Positions 11,577-18,857 of a stretch of 64,000 nucleotides of DNA are shown in pieces (the stretch's first letter is position 1; the number at the start of each line of letters is the position of its first letter). Under the pieces are notes generated by a model. It searched no databases and had not been told where the DNA came from. It saw nothing but the letters and a program-made list of their open reading frames with translations. The translations under genes and the position numbers were made by a program. Source of the stretch: Clostridium jeddahitimonense (GTDB taxonomy: Bacteria; Bacillota; Clostridia; Clostridiales; Clostridiaceae); assembly GCA_000753455.2 (NCBI GenBank), contig LM994670.1, positions 2,921,653-2,985,652 on the forward strand. The letters run 5' to 3'.

Positions 11577-12929
11577 TTATTCAGCCTTAAGTGCTATTGC
11601 ACACTCAATTCTCTTCTTTTGCATCTTACATCCGATTTCATAAGGAATATTCATATCTCCATTAAATGCAAAGTTGTTTGACTGACATCCACCTGAACAG
11701 TAGAATCTAGCCCAACAGTTCTTACATTTTGGTTTATTATAGATATGAGCCTTTTTAAACGTCTTACCTAATTCAGCATCATAACTATCATCATAAATAC
11801 TTCCTAACTTAAATTCTTCTTTTCCAACGAATTGGTGACATGGGTAAACTTCACCTTGTGGCGTTATTGCAACATATTCAAATCCTGCACCACAACCTGA
11901 AATTCTCTTATAAACACATGGTCCACCATTTAAATCTATATTGAAATGATAGAAGTTGAACTCATCTCCTTCTTTCTTTCTTCTTGCCATTTCTTCGTAT
12001 AACTTATCGTAGTTTTCAAAGATTTCTGGTAAGTGTTCTTCCTTAAGCTCTAACATATGACCTGCTTCTAAAACAACAGGCTCTATTGATATCTCTCTAA
12101 ATCCTTCATTTACCATAGCTTTAACATCTTCAAAGAAATCTGTGTTAGCTCCTGTAAATGTTCCTCTTACATAATAATGCTTAGACTTGTCTCTTTTTTC
12201 TATCATCTTCTTTATGTTTGGAAGTATATCATCATAAGAACCTGAACCGTCAACTTTAATTCTTACATTATCATTTACTTCTTTTCTACCGTCTAATGAA
12301 AGGATTATATTACCCATTTCTTTATCCATGAAGTCCATCATTTCATCAGTTAAAAGAGTAGCATTAGTAGTCATAGTAAATCTAATGTTCTTTTTCCAAG
12401 CCTTTTCATTTTCTCTAGCATAGGCTATTATTTCTTTAACCTTGTCCATGATCATTGTTGGCTCTCCACCAAATAAATCAATTTCAATGTTTCTTCTTGG
12501 ACCGCTTCTCTTAACAACATAATCTATAGCCTTCTTAGCTGTTTCAACAGACATTACACCTTTATGTCCATTATACTCACCTTCATCAGCAAAACAATAT
12601 TTACATCTTAAATTACATCCATGTATTATATTTAAACATACAGCCTTTATATAGTCTCTATCATCCATTGAAGAATGAGCTATTTCTTCATATTGATCTT
12701 TTGAGTATAGTATTTCTTCATCTACTAACTCCTTTATTTCATCATATGCTTCTGATACAACATCAGCACCGTACTTATCTCCAAATTCGGCAATAAGCTC
12801 TTCCTTTGATCTTAAACTATTATCATCTACTAAGTCATATACTAGCTCGTCTACTATATGAACTGCTCCTGTGTTAACATCTAAAACAAAATAATTTTCA
12901 CCTTGTTTAAACTTGTGAATTAAACTCAC
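11577..12929 (-). CDS. scfB: SCIFF peptide maturase, radical SAM/SPASM (thioether-forming)
   Basis: A 450-residue radical SAM enzyme. The N-terminal 90 residues form a peptide-recognition region. The radical SAM cluster motif is CNLRCKYC (Cys105, 109, 112). A SPASM region follows, with cysteines at about 338, 346, 364, 402, 405, 411, 415, 434 and 443, including CKNCWARFYCSGGC, which ligate auxiliary Fe-S clusters. In characterised relatives (CteB, thermocellin system) this enzyme makes Cys-to-Thr thioether links in the SCIFF peptide. The start is a GTG at 12929 with GGAGGAG before it. The precursor gene lies 130 bp upstream in the same direction. Identity is very secure. Confidence 0.96.
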   Translation of the reverse strand: MSLIHKFKQGENYFVLDVNTGAVHIVDELVYDLVDDNSLRSKEELIAEFGDKYGADVVSEAYDEIKELVDEEILYSKDQYEEIAHSSMDDRDYIKAVCLNIIHGCNLRCKYCFADEGEYNGHKGVMSVETAKKAIDYVVKRSGPRRNIEIDLFGGEPTMIMDKVKEIIAYARENEKAWKKNIRFTMTTNATLLTDEMMDFMDKEMGNIILSLDGRKEVNDNVRIKVDGSGSYDDILPNIKKMIEKRDKSKHYYVRGTFTGANTDFFEDVKAMVNEGFREISIEPVVLEAGHMLELKEEHLPEIFENYDKLYEEMARRKKEGDEFNFYHFNIDLNGGPCVYKRISGCGAGFEYVAITPQGEVYPCHQFVGKEEFKLGSIYDDSYDAELGKTFKKAHIYNKPKCKNCWARFYCSGGCQSNNFAFNGDMNIPYEIGCKMQKKRIECAIALKAE

Positions 12930-13026
12930 GTCAATCTCCTCCTACGCATATATATTTCCAATCTATATCAAAACACTTATATTAATAATTGCCTAAGTGC
13001 TATAACTTTCATCAATGATATAGTAA

Positions 13027-13052
13027 GAGCTGTTGAATATTGTCAACAGCTC
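13027..13052 (-). terminator. Intercistronic hairpin between scfA and scfB (partial terminator)
   Basis: A perfect 10-bp stem GAGCTGTTGA / TCAACAGCTC (13027-13036 with 13043-13052) lies 8 bases after the scfA stop. No T-run follows on the - strand, so it probably acts as a partial terminator or an mRNA-stabilising hairpin that keeps precursor transcript above maturase transcript. Confidence 0.7.
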
Positions 13053-13059
13053 TCATTCA

Positions 13060-13197
13060 TTAGTTTTCACATTCTAAGTTAGCTACTGTACAAGATGTTT
13101 TACAAGCAGATTGGCAAGAGTTTGCACATTCCTTACATCCTGGTTTGCATAAGCTGTTCTTGATGTTTGTTTTGTTAATAGTCTTAATATGTTTCAT
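13060..13197 (-). CDS. scfA: SCIFF (ranthipeptide) precursor peptide
   Basis: A 45-residue peptide too short for routine gene calling. It begins MKHIKTINKTNIKNSL (leader) and ends in a Cys-rich core containing SCQSACKTSCTVANLECEN, the family signature. Cysteines are at 17, 21, 24, 28, 32, 36 and 43: seven rather than the six that gave the family its name. Thr and Ser residues lie between them and are the likely partners for thioether cross-links. GGAGGGG lies before ATG 13197. The maturase gene follows. In clostridia, SCIFF-derived peptides have been linked to quorum-type signalling; the role here is inferred. Confidence 0.95.
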   Translation of the reverse strand: MKHIKTINKTNIKNSLCKPGCKECANSCQSACKTSCTVANLECEN

Positions 13198-13284
13198 ACT
13201 AAATCCCCTCCAGTAAATGAATACTTTGGTATTTTATCATATATAACCTAGTAAATAAAGATATATTTTCCTCACATATTTGTT

Positions 13285-13318
13285 TTTCTCAAATAATTAT
13301 TATGGATTATTTGAGAAA
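13285..13318. promoter_or_regulatory. Palindrome upstream of scfA, candidate operator
   Basis: A perfect 12-bp inverted repeat, TTTCTCAAATAA and TTATTTGAGAAA (13285-13296 with 13307-13318), is separated by 10 bases. It has no T-run on either side, so it does not look like a terminator. It lies 88-121 bp before the scfA start codon and 83 bp past the phosphatase stop codon. Confidence 0.5.
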
Positions 13319-13400
13319 CATTCATTTTATAATAATATATTTGCATTTAAATTAAAAAATACCATCTTTTTTTTGTTAAATAACTACTTTCAATACTCTA

Positions 13401-14417
13401 TTAAAATAGATATTTCTCTTTTAATTTATTTAATTCATTTCTTGTAACGCCTAATTCATTAATAATGTACTCTTCATATGAACTATATTTTTTCTTTATT
13501 TCATTTAAAGTAACCATTATGTAGTCTTCTTTGACCTCAAACATCCACTTTATTGCTTCTAATACATTTTCATCTTTTATAAAACTTCTTATTTTCGCAA
13601 ATTGTAGTTCATTAGATTCTTTTCTATAAACATTTGATAATGTATAATCCTCTACAACTTTTTTTTCACTTACTCCTAACGCTAACAGTAGTAATGCCCC
13701 TGCAACTCCAGTCCTATCCTTTCCAGCAGTGCAATGGAAAACTAAAGGCAATCTTTCTTCTTGCTTAATATTATCAAAAAAAATTTTAAAAGCTTCATTC
13801 TTCTCTACCATTGTTCTATAGCCACTAACTAAAAATGATTCTATATCATTCATTTTTTCTGTATTTCTTAACATTTCTTTAAGCACAGATAGCATATCAA
13901 AATTATCTTTACTACCAATAGAATTCTCCATATCTTTAATACCAGATTCATTTATATACTTGCAATTTTTTAATTTAACATCTGCCTCTGTTGCAACTTC
14001 CATCTCAGATCTTAAGTCAAATATCGTAGCTAGACCCATATTCTCCAAATAATTTTTATCCCTCTCGTTTACTTTCCCCATATTAGCACACCTATAGAAA
14101 CAACCCCATCTAACCCTTCTACCATCTTCTGTTACGTATCCACCTAAATCTCTAAAATTTTCTATGCTAGATACATCTACTAGCCTAGTTGAAAAAGCTC
14201 CTGTACTCCTACCAGCATTAATTACTTCAAAAAACACTCTTGTATTATCCGTTGGAGATTTCACCTTTATTTCTTCATCATAACCTTTAACTAGTAAACT
14301 CTTTCCTTCCATATTATTATTAATGCTATAATAGATTTCATATTCATCATTAAAATTACTTATTTTAAATACATATTCATCATTAACTTTATTCACTATA
14401 GCTTTTAAAATATTCAT
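13401..14417 (-). CDS. Tyrosine-protein phosphatase (Y_phosphatase3/DSP type)
   Basis: A 338-residue protein with the CX5R phosphatase signature HCTAGKDRTGVAG in the second half. The N-terminal 80 residues look like a small beta-sandwich (YEIYYSINNN... VKSPTDNTRVFFEV) before the catalytic domain, which opens with the family motif NFRDLGGYVTEDGRRVRWG. It has no signal peptide. The start at 14417 is chosen because AGAGG precedes it; the longer reading from 14447 has no site. Targets could be phosphotyrosine, phosphoinositide or sugar phosphates. It stands alone, with no gene sharing its operon. Confidence 0.88.
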   Translation of the reverse strand: MNILKAIVNKVNDEYVFKISNFNDEYEIYYSINNNMEGKSLLVKGYDEEIKVKSPTDNTRVFFEVINAGRSTGAFSTRLVDVSSIENFRDLGGYVTEDGRRVRWGCFYRCANMGKVNERDKNYLENMGLATIFDLRSEMEVATEADVKLKNCKYINESGIKDMENSIGSKDNFDMLSVLKEMLRNTEKMNDIESFLVSGYRTMVEKNEAFKIFFDNIKQEERLPLVFHCTAGKDRTGVAGALLLLALGVSEKKVVEDYTLSNVYRKESNELQFAKIRSFIKDENVLEAIKWMFEVKEDYIMVTLNEIKKKYSSYEEYIINELGVTRNELNKLKEKYLF

Positions 14418-14650
14418 ACCTATACCTCTCTTACTATTTACTTTCACTTAATATTAATATGTCGTTTTTTAATAAATTACTAAAAACTTTAATATAAATA
14501 TTGTACACTACTTATATTAAAATTTGACATAAAGCATATACTTATAAATAAAAGACCTTGCAAAACCTTCAATTTATATGTGTTAATTCTTAAAATCACA
14601 CATAAAAGTCATAGTTTCACAAAGTCTAATTTTATAGCAAAGGACTTTTC

Positions 14651-15226
14651 TTAATTCTTATACATTTTAAAATACTCTATATTATACATAAAAAATGATA
14701 ATGCCATGAAAAATGCAGAAATAATCATCAATATATTTTCTACCATACTATTTAACATCGGAAATAAAATCATTATAAATGTTGAAAAATAAAATACTGC
14801 TGTGGATACTTTTCCGAACCACATTGCACCATCTAATTTTTTCCCTTTCCTCAATAAAATAATTCCATTAATTAACATAGACAATTCTTTTATAACAAAT
14901 AAAACAACTAAAAAGAACATCCATTTAATTTTAAACATTAATGCAATTATAATTGCTGCTTGCGTTAGCTTATCAGCAACAGGATCTATTAGTTTTCCTA
15001 ATTCAGTTACTTGATTAAACTTTCTTGCTATAAATCCATCACAAAAGTCAGTAAGTCCAGATAAAAATATAATAGCAGCTGCCATATAATAATCTACGGC
15101 ATCTTTTGCATTAACATAAACATAAATAAAAACTGGTATTAATAATATTCTTATGTAACATAATATATTGGGTATCGAGTATACTTCTTTAAAAGTAATT
15201 TTTTTGTATTCAGTCTTATTATTCAT
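14651..15226 (-). CDS. pgsA: CDP-alcohol phosphatidyltransferase (PgsA-like)
   Basis: A 191-residue integral membrane enzyme with about five or six hydrophobic segments. The CDP-alcohol phosphotransferase motif DG-x2-AR-x8-G-x3-D-x3-D is complete in CDGFIARKFNQVTELG followed by KLIDPVADK. The N-terminus YSIPNILCYIRILLIPVFI is typical of phosphatidylglycerophosphate synthase. It would join CDP-diacylglycerol and glycerol 3-phosphate in phospholipid synthesis. The PgsA assignment is likely but another CDP-alcohol acceptor is possible, because clostridial genomes often hold several paralogs. GGGGGAGGGG precedes the ATG. Confidence 0.82.
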   Translation of the reverse strand: MNNKTEYKKITFKEVYSIPNILCYIRILLIPVFIYVYVNAKDAVDYYMAAAIIFLSGLTDFCDGFIARKFNQVTELGKLIDPVADKLTQAAIIIALMFKIKWMFFLVVLFVIKELSMLINGIILLRKGKKLDGAMWFGKVSTAVFYFSTFIMILFPMLNSMVENILMIISAFFMALSFFMYNIEYFKMYKN

Positions 15227-15359
15227 TTATTCCCCTCCCCCATAATTTTATAAATCCATTTAAATAAGCCTATTAAAGCTATAATGTTGCTTGTTTTTAA
15301 AATGTATTATAGCATAAATTAAAGTCTATTTTTATTTTATAGATATAATTCATAGATAT

Positions 15360-16025
15360 TTAATAGTTAAATTCTAAATCTAGGTATTCCTTAAAGTCTA
15401 TTAAATTTTTGAAAACTTTATGCGAAAATCTCTCTAGTTCATCATCATAATCTTTTAAATCTGGAATATTTACCACTATCATGCCTGCATTATGGCCAGC
15501 TTTAACTCCAGCTAAGGAATCTTCAACTACTATACACCTTTCTCTATCGACCTCTAGCTTATTTGCTGCTTTTAAAAATATATCTGGATTAGGTTTGGCT
15601 TTTTCTACCTCATCTCCACATACTGTTACATCAAAAACACCTTCAAGGTTTGCATCTTTTAAATGTTTGTCCACTCTTTGTCTTTTTGCAGATGTTGCCA
15701 AGGCTACCTTATAATCATTTTCTCTTAAAAAACTTAAAATCTCATGTACTCCTTCTTTTGTAGGAACTGTTCCCTCTTCTATTCTATTAAAAAGAATTTG
15801 ATCTTTCTCTTTATACATTTTATCTATAGGTAAATCATTACCATAAATATGTTTAAATGTTTTTATAACATTTTTACGTCCTACTCCCATAACTGAAGTA
15901 TAAACTTCCTTAGTCATCTTATATCCATACTTGTCAAAAACCTCTGTCCAAGCTTCTAAGTAAATTCTTTCAGTATCAAAAATCACTCCATCCATATCAA
16001 ATATAACTGTATTTACTTTATCCAT
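15360..16025 (-). CDS. HAD-superfamily phosphatase, beta-phosphoglucomutase-like
   Basis: A 221-residue HAD subfamily IA protein. Motif I is DMDGVIFDTE near residue 10 (nucleophile Asp and acid/base Asp), motif II is in ALATSAKR, and motif III/IV is KPNPDIF...CIVVEDSLAGVKAG. A four-helix cap lies between motifs I and II, as in PgmB and in YcjU/GS1-like phosphatases. The substrate cannot be named; a sugar phosphate is likely. TTGGAGG lies before ATG 16025. Confidence 0.88.
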   Translation of the reverse strand: MDKVNTVIFDMDGVIFDTERIYLEAWTEVFDKYGYKMTKEVYTSVMGVGRKNVIKTFKHIYGNDLPIDKMYKEKDQILFNRIEEGTVPTKEGVHEILSFLRENDYKVALATSAKRQRVDKHLKDANLEGVFDVTVCGDEVEKAKPNPDIFLKAANKLEVDRERCIVVEDSLAGVKAGHNAGMIVVNIPDLKDYDDELERFSHKVFKNLIDFKEYLDLEFNY

Positions 16026-16122
16026 AGTTTGCCTCCAAACTCTTATCTTACGTTAATTTATAATCCTAGCATATTATAAATTAAATTTTTAATTATGGCT
16101 AACTACATTTTATTCCACCAAA

Positions 16123-16167
16123 AAAAGATTAAGCGATAGCATAAATTTTTATATCACTTAATCTTTT
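16123..16167 (-). terminator. Rho-independent terminator after the GH4 gene
   Basis: A 16-bp stem with one G-T wobble (16123-16138 with 16152-16167) is followed on the - strand by TTTTTTT. It begins 6 bases past the alpha-galactosidase stop codon. Confidence 0.9.
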
Positions 16168-16173
16168 ATAGTT

Positions 16174-17547
16174 TTATTTATATTCTGGTAACCATTCTTT
16201 GTGAGCCTCTAACATCTCATCGACTAAGGCTTTAATTTCATCAATAGTTAACTCAGATGATGTATGTGGATCTAATAATGCAGCATAATAAATATATTCC
16301 TTTTTCTTCGTTAACGCTGCTTGTACTGTAAGTTTTTGAACATTTATATTTGTTTGATTTAATGCTGCTAATTGCATTGGTAGTTCACCTACATAAGTAG
16401 GAATTATTCCTGATCTATCTGCTACACATGGAACTTCAACACAACAATCATTAGGTAAGTTTGTGATATGTCCTCTATTTAGTACATTTCCTCCAAAGAC
16501 ATATGGTTTTCCTGTAGCAATTGCCTCTATTATATATGACGCATACTCATGTGTTCTAGTATGAGTTAAGTCATCATTTTCAACTAACTTCTTACCTATC
16601 ATTTTCCACGCATTTATTTGAGTTTCACATCTTTTTAAATATTCATCTAAAGGAATATTAAACTTTTCTATAAGTTCTGGATGTGAATTCTTTATAAAGT
16701 ATGGTAAGTATTCAGCATTATGTTCACTTGATTCTGTAACATAGTATCCAAATTGTTTCATTATTTCAAATCTTACTAAATCATCATGATCATCAACTGT
16801 AAACTCTTTATAATCTCCTACTAATTGAGGATACATTTTTTTAACTTCTTCACTATATTCTCTCTTACATACTGGTCCTGCTACTGCTCTTCTCTTTATC
16901 TCTGGATATAAATCTTCACCATTTCTTGTCACTTCTAATAACCAAGCCATATGATTTATTCCAGCTATCTTATATTGAACATTATCTGTATCCATTCCAA
17001 GTTTTCTTAATAACTCTGGAGCACACACTTGTACACTATGACATAAACCTATAGTTTTTATTTTAGTCCCAAGCTCCATTGCCAATGTTAACATTCCCAT
17101 TGGATTAGTATAATTTAAAAACCATGCCTCAGGACAAACCTCTTCCATATCCTTTGCAAAATCTAACATTACAGGTATAGTTCTTAATGCTCTAAATATA
17201 CCAGCTACCCCTAAAGTATCTCCTATTGTTTGTTTAAGTCCATACTTTCTTGGAATATCAAAATCTGTTACTGTACATGGTTTATACCCACCTACCTGTA
17301 TTGCATTAACAACAAAGTTTGCATTCCTTAATGCTTCTTTCCTATCAAGAAAGCTTTCAATCTTTGCTCTACCTTTATTACAATTTCTATTTATCGCTCT
17401 TAACATAGTTTCAGATTCTTTTAATCTTTCTTCATCAATATCATATAATGCTATTTCTACCTCATGTAATGAATCAGCCAGCATGATATCTCCAAGTACA
17501 TTTTTTGCAAAGACTGTACTACCTGCACCTAAAAATGTTATTTTCAT
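16174..17547 (-). CDS. melA: GH4 alpha-galactosidase (NAD+/Mn2+-dependent, MelA type)
   Basis: A 457-residue family 4 glycosidase. The NAD+-binding Rossmann start is ITFLGAGSTVFAKNV. The substrate- and metal-binding motif is NYTNPMG followed by GLCHSVQ (Cys169, His170). In GH4, the CHS motif marks alpha-galactosidases, in contrast to CDMP in 6-phospho-alpha-glucosidases, so MelA is the best call. The enzyme uses a redox-elimination mechanism and acts on unphosphorylated sugars in the cytosol, which fits the GPH symporter in the same locus. GGAGGG precedes the ATG. The upstream region shares a 12-bp word with the symporter promoter region. Confidence 0.9.
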   Translation of the reverse strand: MKITFLGAGSTVFAKNVLGDIMLADSLHEVEIALYDIDEERLKESETMLRAINRNCNKGRAKIESFLDRKEALRNANFVVNAIQVGGYKPCTVTDFDIPRKYGLKQTIGDTLGVAGIFRALRTIPVMLDFAKDMEEVCPEAWFLNYTNPMGMLTLAMELGTKIKTIGLCHSVQVCAPELLRKLGMDTDNVQYKIAGINHMAWLLEVTRNGEDLYPEIKRRAVAGPVCKREYSEEVKKMYPQLVGDYKEFTVDDHDDLVRFEIMKQFGYYVTESSEHNAEYLPYFIKNSHPELIEKFNIPLDEYLKRCETQINAWKMIGKKLVENDDLTHTRTHEYASYIIEAIATGKPYVFGGNVLNRGHITNLPNDCCVEVPCVADRSGIIPTYVGELPMQLAALNQTNINVQKLTVQAALTKKKEYIYYAALLDPHTSSELTIDEIKALVDEMLEAHKEWLPEYK

Positions 17548-17603
17548 AAATATCCCTCCATTTCATTCTCTACAATAATCATTTTATCATCCTAAAATAA
17601 TAG

Positions 17604-17642
17604 TATCAGTACTCTGTAGATGTTAATATCTTATTATCAGTA
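17604..17642 (-). promoter_or_regulatory. Candidate AraC-type operator upstream of melA
   Basis: The octamer TATCAGTA (+ strand) occurs at 17604-17611 and 17635-17642, exactly 31 bp apart, about three helical turns on the same face. The first copy extends to the 12-mer TATCAGTACTCT, which recurs at 22925-22936 before the symporter gene. No terminator or gene explains it. Confidence 0.5.
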
Positions 17643-17699
17643 TCTTAATGCTACCTACTTACACTCAGTATTTTTTACTTTTAAATTTATATATAATAA

Positions 17700-17721
17700 A
17701 AGCTGGCTCATCAGCCAGCTT
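17700..17721 (-). terminator. Terminator after the first AraC regulator gene
   Basis: A 9-bp GC-containing stem AAGCTGGCT / AGCCAGCTT (17700-17708 with 17713-17721) with a 4-base loop is followed on the - strand by TTTATTATATA. It starts 16 bases past the AraC stop codon. Confidence 0.85.
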
Positions 17722-17736
17722 AAATAATGTGATTTA

Positions 17737-18804
17737 TTATAAGTTATTTCTAAACATTACTCTAAACTCTTGTGGGGTCATACTATATTTACTAGTAAAT
17801 ACTTTATAGAAATAACTTTTATTAATATAACCAACTTCTTTTATTATATTGTTTATACTTAAATTGCTATTCTTTAATAAATTAATTGCAAGCTTAAGTT
17901 TCTTATTTAAGATATATTCACTATATGTTAGTCCTGTGTTTTTTCTTATAATCTTATTTATATAATTAGGATTATAATGAAGTTCATTTGCTATTTTTTC
18001 TCTGGATATGTCAGAAATATTTTTCTCAATAAAGCTATCAATATCTATAAAAGCTGTCCTAGTGCTTGAATAATTGAATCTTACCAAATCTAAGCTTTCG
18101 TATTCATTGGATAGTATATCTAAAAATCTAATTATCTTTCCTGATAATATTAGCTTTGTTCCTATATGAGGAGAAAAGTATTCCTTTACTATCCCTTCAA
18201 CAATTTCATTACATTCCAGATAATTATTCTTCCTAAATATAATATACTGCTCTATTGCATTTTGATCTTTCAAATCATTTTTTATAAATTCATCTAACTT
18301 ATAATGAATTGTCGTGTATCTATTTACTATCTCATAGAAAAACTTATTTGAGAAACAGAAAAACAATACTGTATTCCCACTTTCAATTGGAATATCATTA
18401 TGATTTATATTTGGATTTAAAATACATGCTTCTCCTTGATGTAGAGTTATTATTTCTCCATTAATCTCTTGAGAATACTGCCCTTTATATACATATATTA
18501 ATTCATAATAATTATGCTTATGATAATTCCCTATAAGAATATCTTCTATTCTTGAGTTTTTTATACCTAAGTTAATTCTAAAATTAACATTCAAATCATA
18601 AATACATAACTTTTCATTTTCTTCGTGAATGTTAGAATCTTTATTAAAAACTTCCATTTCACCTTTTATATTTTTATAATACTCAGATAAATAATATGAT
18701 TTAAACAACTCTTTTTTATCTTTACATCTAGACAATACCTCTTCTAACTCAACAGCTTCTTTAAAGTAATCTCTTAAATTAAAACCTTTATTAATGTTAC
18801 TCAT
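17737..18804 (-). CDS. AraC-family transcriptional regulator (galactoside locus, copy 1)
   Basis: A 355-residue regulator with an N-terminal cupin sugar-sensing domain (about 60-190; HKHNYYELIYVYKGQYSQEI, then LHQGEACILNPNINH) and a C-terminal AraC double helix-turn-helix (about 255-355) ending KVFTSKYSMTPQEFR. It closely resembles the regulator at 23050-24111. The start at 18804 is chosen because GGAG lies inside the longer reading. It is 53 bp after the GH2 gene in the same direction, so it is probably the last gene of the symporter-GH2-AraC operon and an activator of the locus. Confidence 0.9.
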   Translation of the reverse strand: MSNINKGFNLRDYFKEAVELEEVLSRCKDKKELFKSYYLSEYYKNIKGEMEVFNKDSNIHEENEKLCIYDLNVNFRINLGIKNSRIEDILIGNYHKHNYYELIYVYKGQYSQEINGEIITLHQGEACILNPNINHNDIPIESGNTVLFFCFSNKFFYEIVNRYTTIHYKLDEFIKNDLKDQNAIEQYIIFRKNNYLECNEIVEGIVKEYFSPHIGTKLILSGKIIRFLDILSNEYESLDLVRFNYSSTRTAFIDIDSFIEKNISDISREKIANELHYNPNYINKIIRKNTGLTYSEYILNKKLKLAINLLKNSNLSINNIIKEVGYINKSYFYKVFTSKYSMTPQEFRVMFRNNL

Positions 18805-18857
18805 TTTTATCTCCATAGACTTTTATAACAACTTACAATTAATAATATTAATTACAA

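Noticed and set aside
11487..11681. 64-codon + strand frame across the maturase terminator
   Set aside because: It overlaps the scfB terminator and 3' end and has no support.
14448..14650. Possible terminator between phosphatidyltransferase and phosphatase genes
   Set aside because: Only an imperfect AAAGACCTTG / CAAAGTCT pairing over a long loop; too weak to call.
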